Source of the DNA: Frondihabitans sp.
GTDB taxonomy: Bacteria > Actinomycetota > Actinomycetes > Actinomycetales > Microbacteriaceae
Length of the DNA: 6,336 bases
Direction of reading: 5' to 3'
Assembly (NCBI GenBank): GCA_025464735.1
Contig: JAODMX010000067.1
Location: forward strand, 1-6,336
Below, one piece after another: positions 4,845 to 6,336 of this stretch (position 1 is its first letter; every line of letters starts with the position of its first letter). The translations under genes and the position numbers were made by a program. The notes below the pieces were generated by a model. That model was not told where the DNA came from and ran no database searches. It saw only the letters and a list, made by a program, of their open reading frames with translations.

Positions 4845-5792
4845 ATGACCAGTCGTGACCACCGCGTTGCCGTCCTCGTGCTCGAGGGGGCGAAACCGCT
4901 CGACGTCGGGATTCCGGCGCAGGTGTTCTCGCACCGGGCGAGCATGCCCTACGAGGTGCGGGTCTGCGGTGCCGCACCCGGCCTGGTGACAGGTGGTGAC
5001 GGCCTTTCGTACCACGTCGCCGACGGGCTCGACGCGCTGGCGGAGGCCGACACCGTCTTCATCCCGGGGTACCGGGAACCCGCGGGCACGGAGCCAGCGG
5101 CGGCGGTCGTCGACGCGCTCATCAAGGCCCACGAACGGGGCACCCGGCTCGCCGCCATCTCGACCGGCGCCTTCGCGCTCGCCGCGACCGGGCTGCTCGA
5201 CGGCAAGCGGGCCACCACGCACTGGCACTACACGCGGGCTCTCGCCGAGCGGCACCCGCTGGTCCGGGTCGACGAGGACGTCCTCTTCGTCGACGAAGGC
5301 GACGTCCTCACCTCGGCGGGCGCGGCATCCGGAATCGACCTCTGCCTTCATCTCGTGCGACGCGACCACGGCGTCGGGCTCTCCAACCACGTGGCCCGTC
5401 GGCTGGTGGCGGCGCCCTACCGAAGCGGCGGCCAGGGGCAGTACGTGCCGCGCAGCGTGCCCGAGCCCCTCGGTGACCTGTTCGCCGAGACCCGCGAGTG
5501 GGCGCTGGCCCACCTCGACGAACCCCTGACCCTCGACGCCCTCGCTCAGAACGCTCGGGTCTCCGCGCGCACGTTCTCCCGCCGTTTCGTCGAAGACACG
5601 GGATACACGCCGATGCAGTGGATCCTGCGAGCGCGGGTCGACCTCGCGCGGGAGCTTCTCGAACGCACCGACCTCGGCGTCGAGCCCATCGCCGACCGGG
5701 TCGGGCTCGGTACCGGCGCCAATCTGCGGTTGCACTTCCAGCGGATCCTGGGCACGTCCCCCACCGAGTATCGGCACACGTTCTCCGCCTGA
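4845..5792 (+). CDS. GlxA-type transcriptional regulator: DJ-1/PfpI domain plus AraC helix-turn-helix
   Basis: This 315-residue cytoplasmic regulator has a class I glutamine amidotransferase-like (DJ-1/PfpI) sensor domain at about 8-190, starting with VAVLVLEGAKPLD. An AraC DNA-binding domain follows at about 213-313, with its first helix-turn-helix at LTLDALAQNARVSARTFSRR (228-247) and its second at 280-302, ending in GTSPTEYR. The nucleophile-elbow motif, usually C-T-G-A-F in this family, reads Ser106-TGAF, followed by the family hallmark GLLDGKRATTHW (116-127). The cysteine seen in enzyme relatives is therefore absent, which suits a ligand-sensing rather than catalytic role. The ATG at 4845 begins just before the first beta strand and 23 bases after the pnuC stop; its Shine-Dalgarno is weak (GAAGA region), which suggests coupling to pnuC. 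The frame extends far upstream inside pnuC, but that part is not protein-like. It may regulate pnuC or an unlinked target; the ligand is unknown. Confidence 0.92.
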   Translation: MTSRDHRVAVLVLEGAKPLDVGIPAQVFSHRASMPYEVRVCGAAPGLVTGGDGLSYHVADGLDALAEADTVFIPGYREPAGTEPAAAVVDALIKAHERGTRLAAISTGAFALAATGLLDGKRATTHWHYTRALAERHPLVRVDEDVLFVDEGDVLTSAGAASGIDLCLHLVRRDHGVGLSNHVARRLVAAPYRSGGQGQYVPRSVPEPLGDLFAETREWALAHLDEPLTLDALAQNARVSARTFSRRFVEDTGYTPMQWILRARVDLARELLERTDLGVEPIADRVGLGTGANLRLHFQRILGTSPTEYRHTFSA

Positions 5793-5827
5793 CCGCCGTT
5801 CGTTCCCGACGGTCGAGGTTGGCGTGA

Positions 5828-6336
<509 letters not shown>

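Overview
The window looks like a stretch of chromosome from a high-GC Gram-positive bacterium (Actinomycetota, most likely a Microbacteriaceae-like lineage). This rests on strong G/C bias at third codon positions, tight gene packing, a TTG start with a good Shine-Dalgarno, and the character of the proteins. The family-level placement is an inference from protein style, not a database result. Eight protein genes are present. Two run off the edges and six are complete. No RNA genes, CRISPR array, insertion sequence or phage-like segment was seen.

Left part (1-2330, all +): the C-terminal end of a Gfo/Idh/MocA-type oxidoreductase is followed after 64 bp by a compact three-gene unit: luxS, mtnN (MTA/SAH nucleosidase) and a class I SAM-dependent methyltransferase. 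luxS and mtnN overlap by ATGA, and only 9 bases separate mtnN from the methyltransferase. Together they form a SAH-producing and SAH-detoxifying unit. The methyltransferase makes SAH, MtnN splits it to adenine and S-ribosylhomocysteine, and LuxS converts that to homocysteine plus DPD, the AI-2 precursor.

Middle part (2269-3937, all -): a two-gene unit of fabH (beta-ketoacyl-ACP synthase III) and a TMEM175/DUF1211-type six-helix membrane protein that starts at TTG. The membrane protein converges on the methyltransferase and overlaps it by 62 bp.

Right part (4135-6336, all +): pnuC (vitamin-nucleoside transporter, probably nicotinamide riboside), then after 23 bp a GlxA-type regulator (DJ-1/PfpI domain plus AraC helix-turn-helix). 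After another 116 bp comes the start of gap (glyceraldehyde-3-phosphate dehydrogenase), cut by the window edge. NAD supply (pnuC) and a major NAD-using enzyme (gap) are therefore near neighbours.

The most interesting part is the 197-bp divergent region between fabH and pnuC (3938-4134). It holds a perfect 8-bp inverted repeat, a 14-bp direct repeat at exactly 20-bp spacing, a GGGAAT-N18-GTT match to sigma-R/SigH-type ECF promoters, and a two-stem hairpin. The hairpin begins where that promoter would start the RNA and ends just before the pnuC ribosome binding site. No undescribed multi-gene system was found. The candidate novelties are regulatory: this pnuC leader and two mutually exclusive hairpins at the pnuC 3' end.
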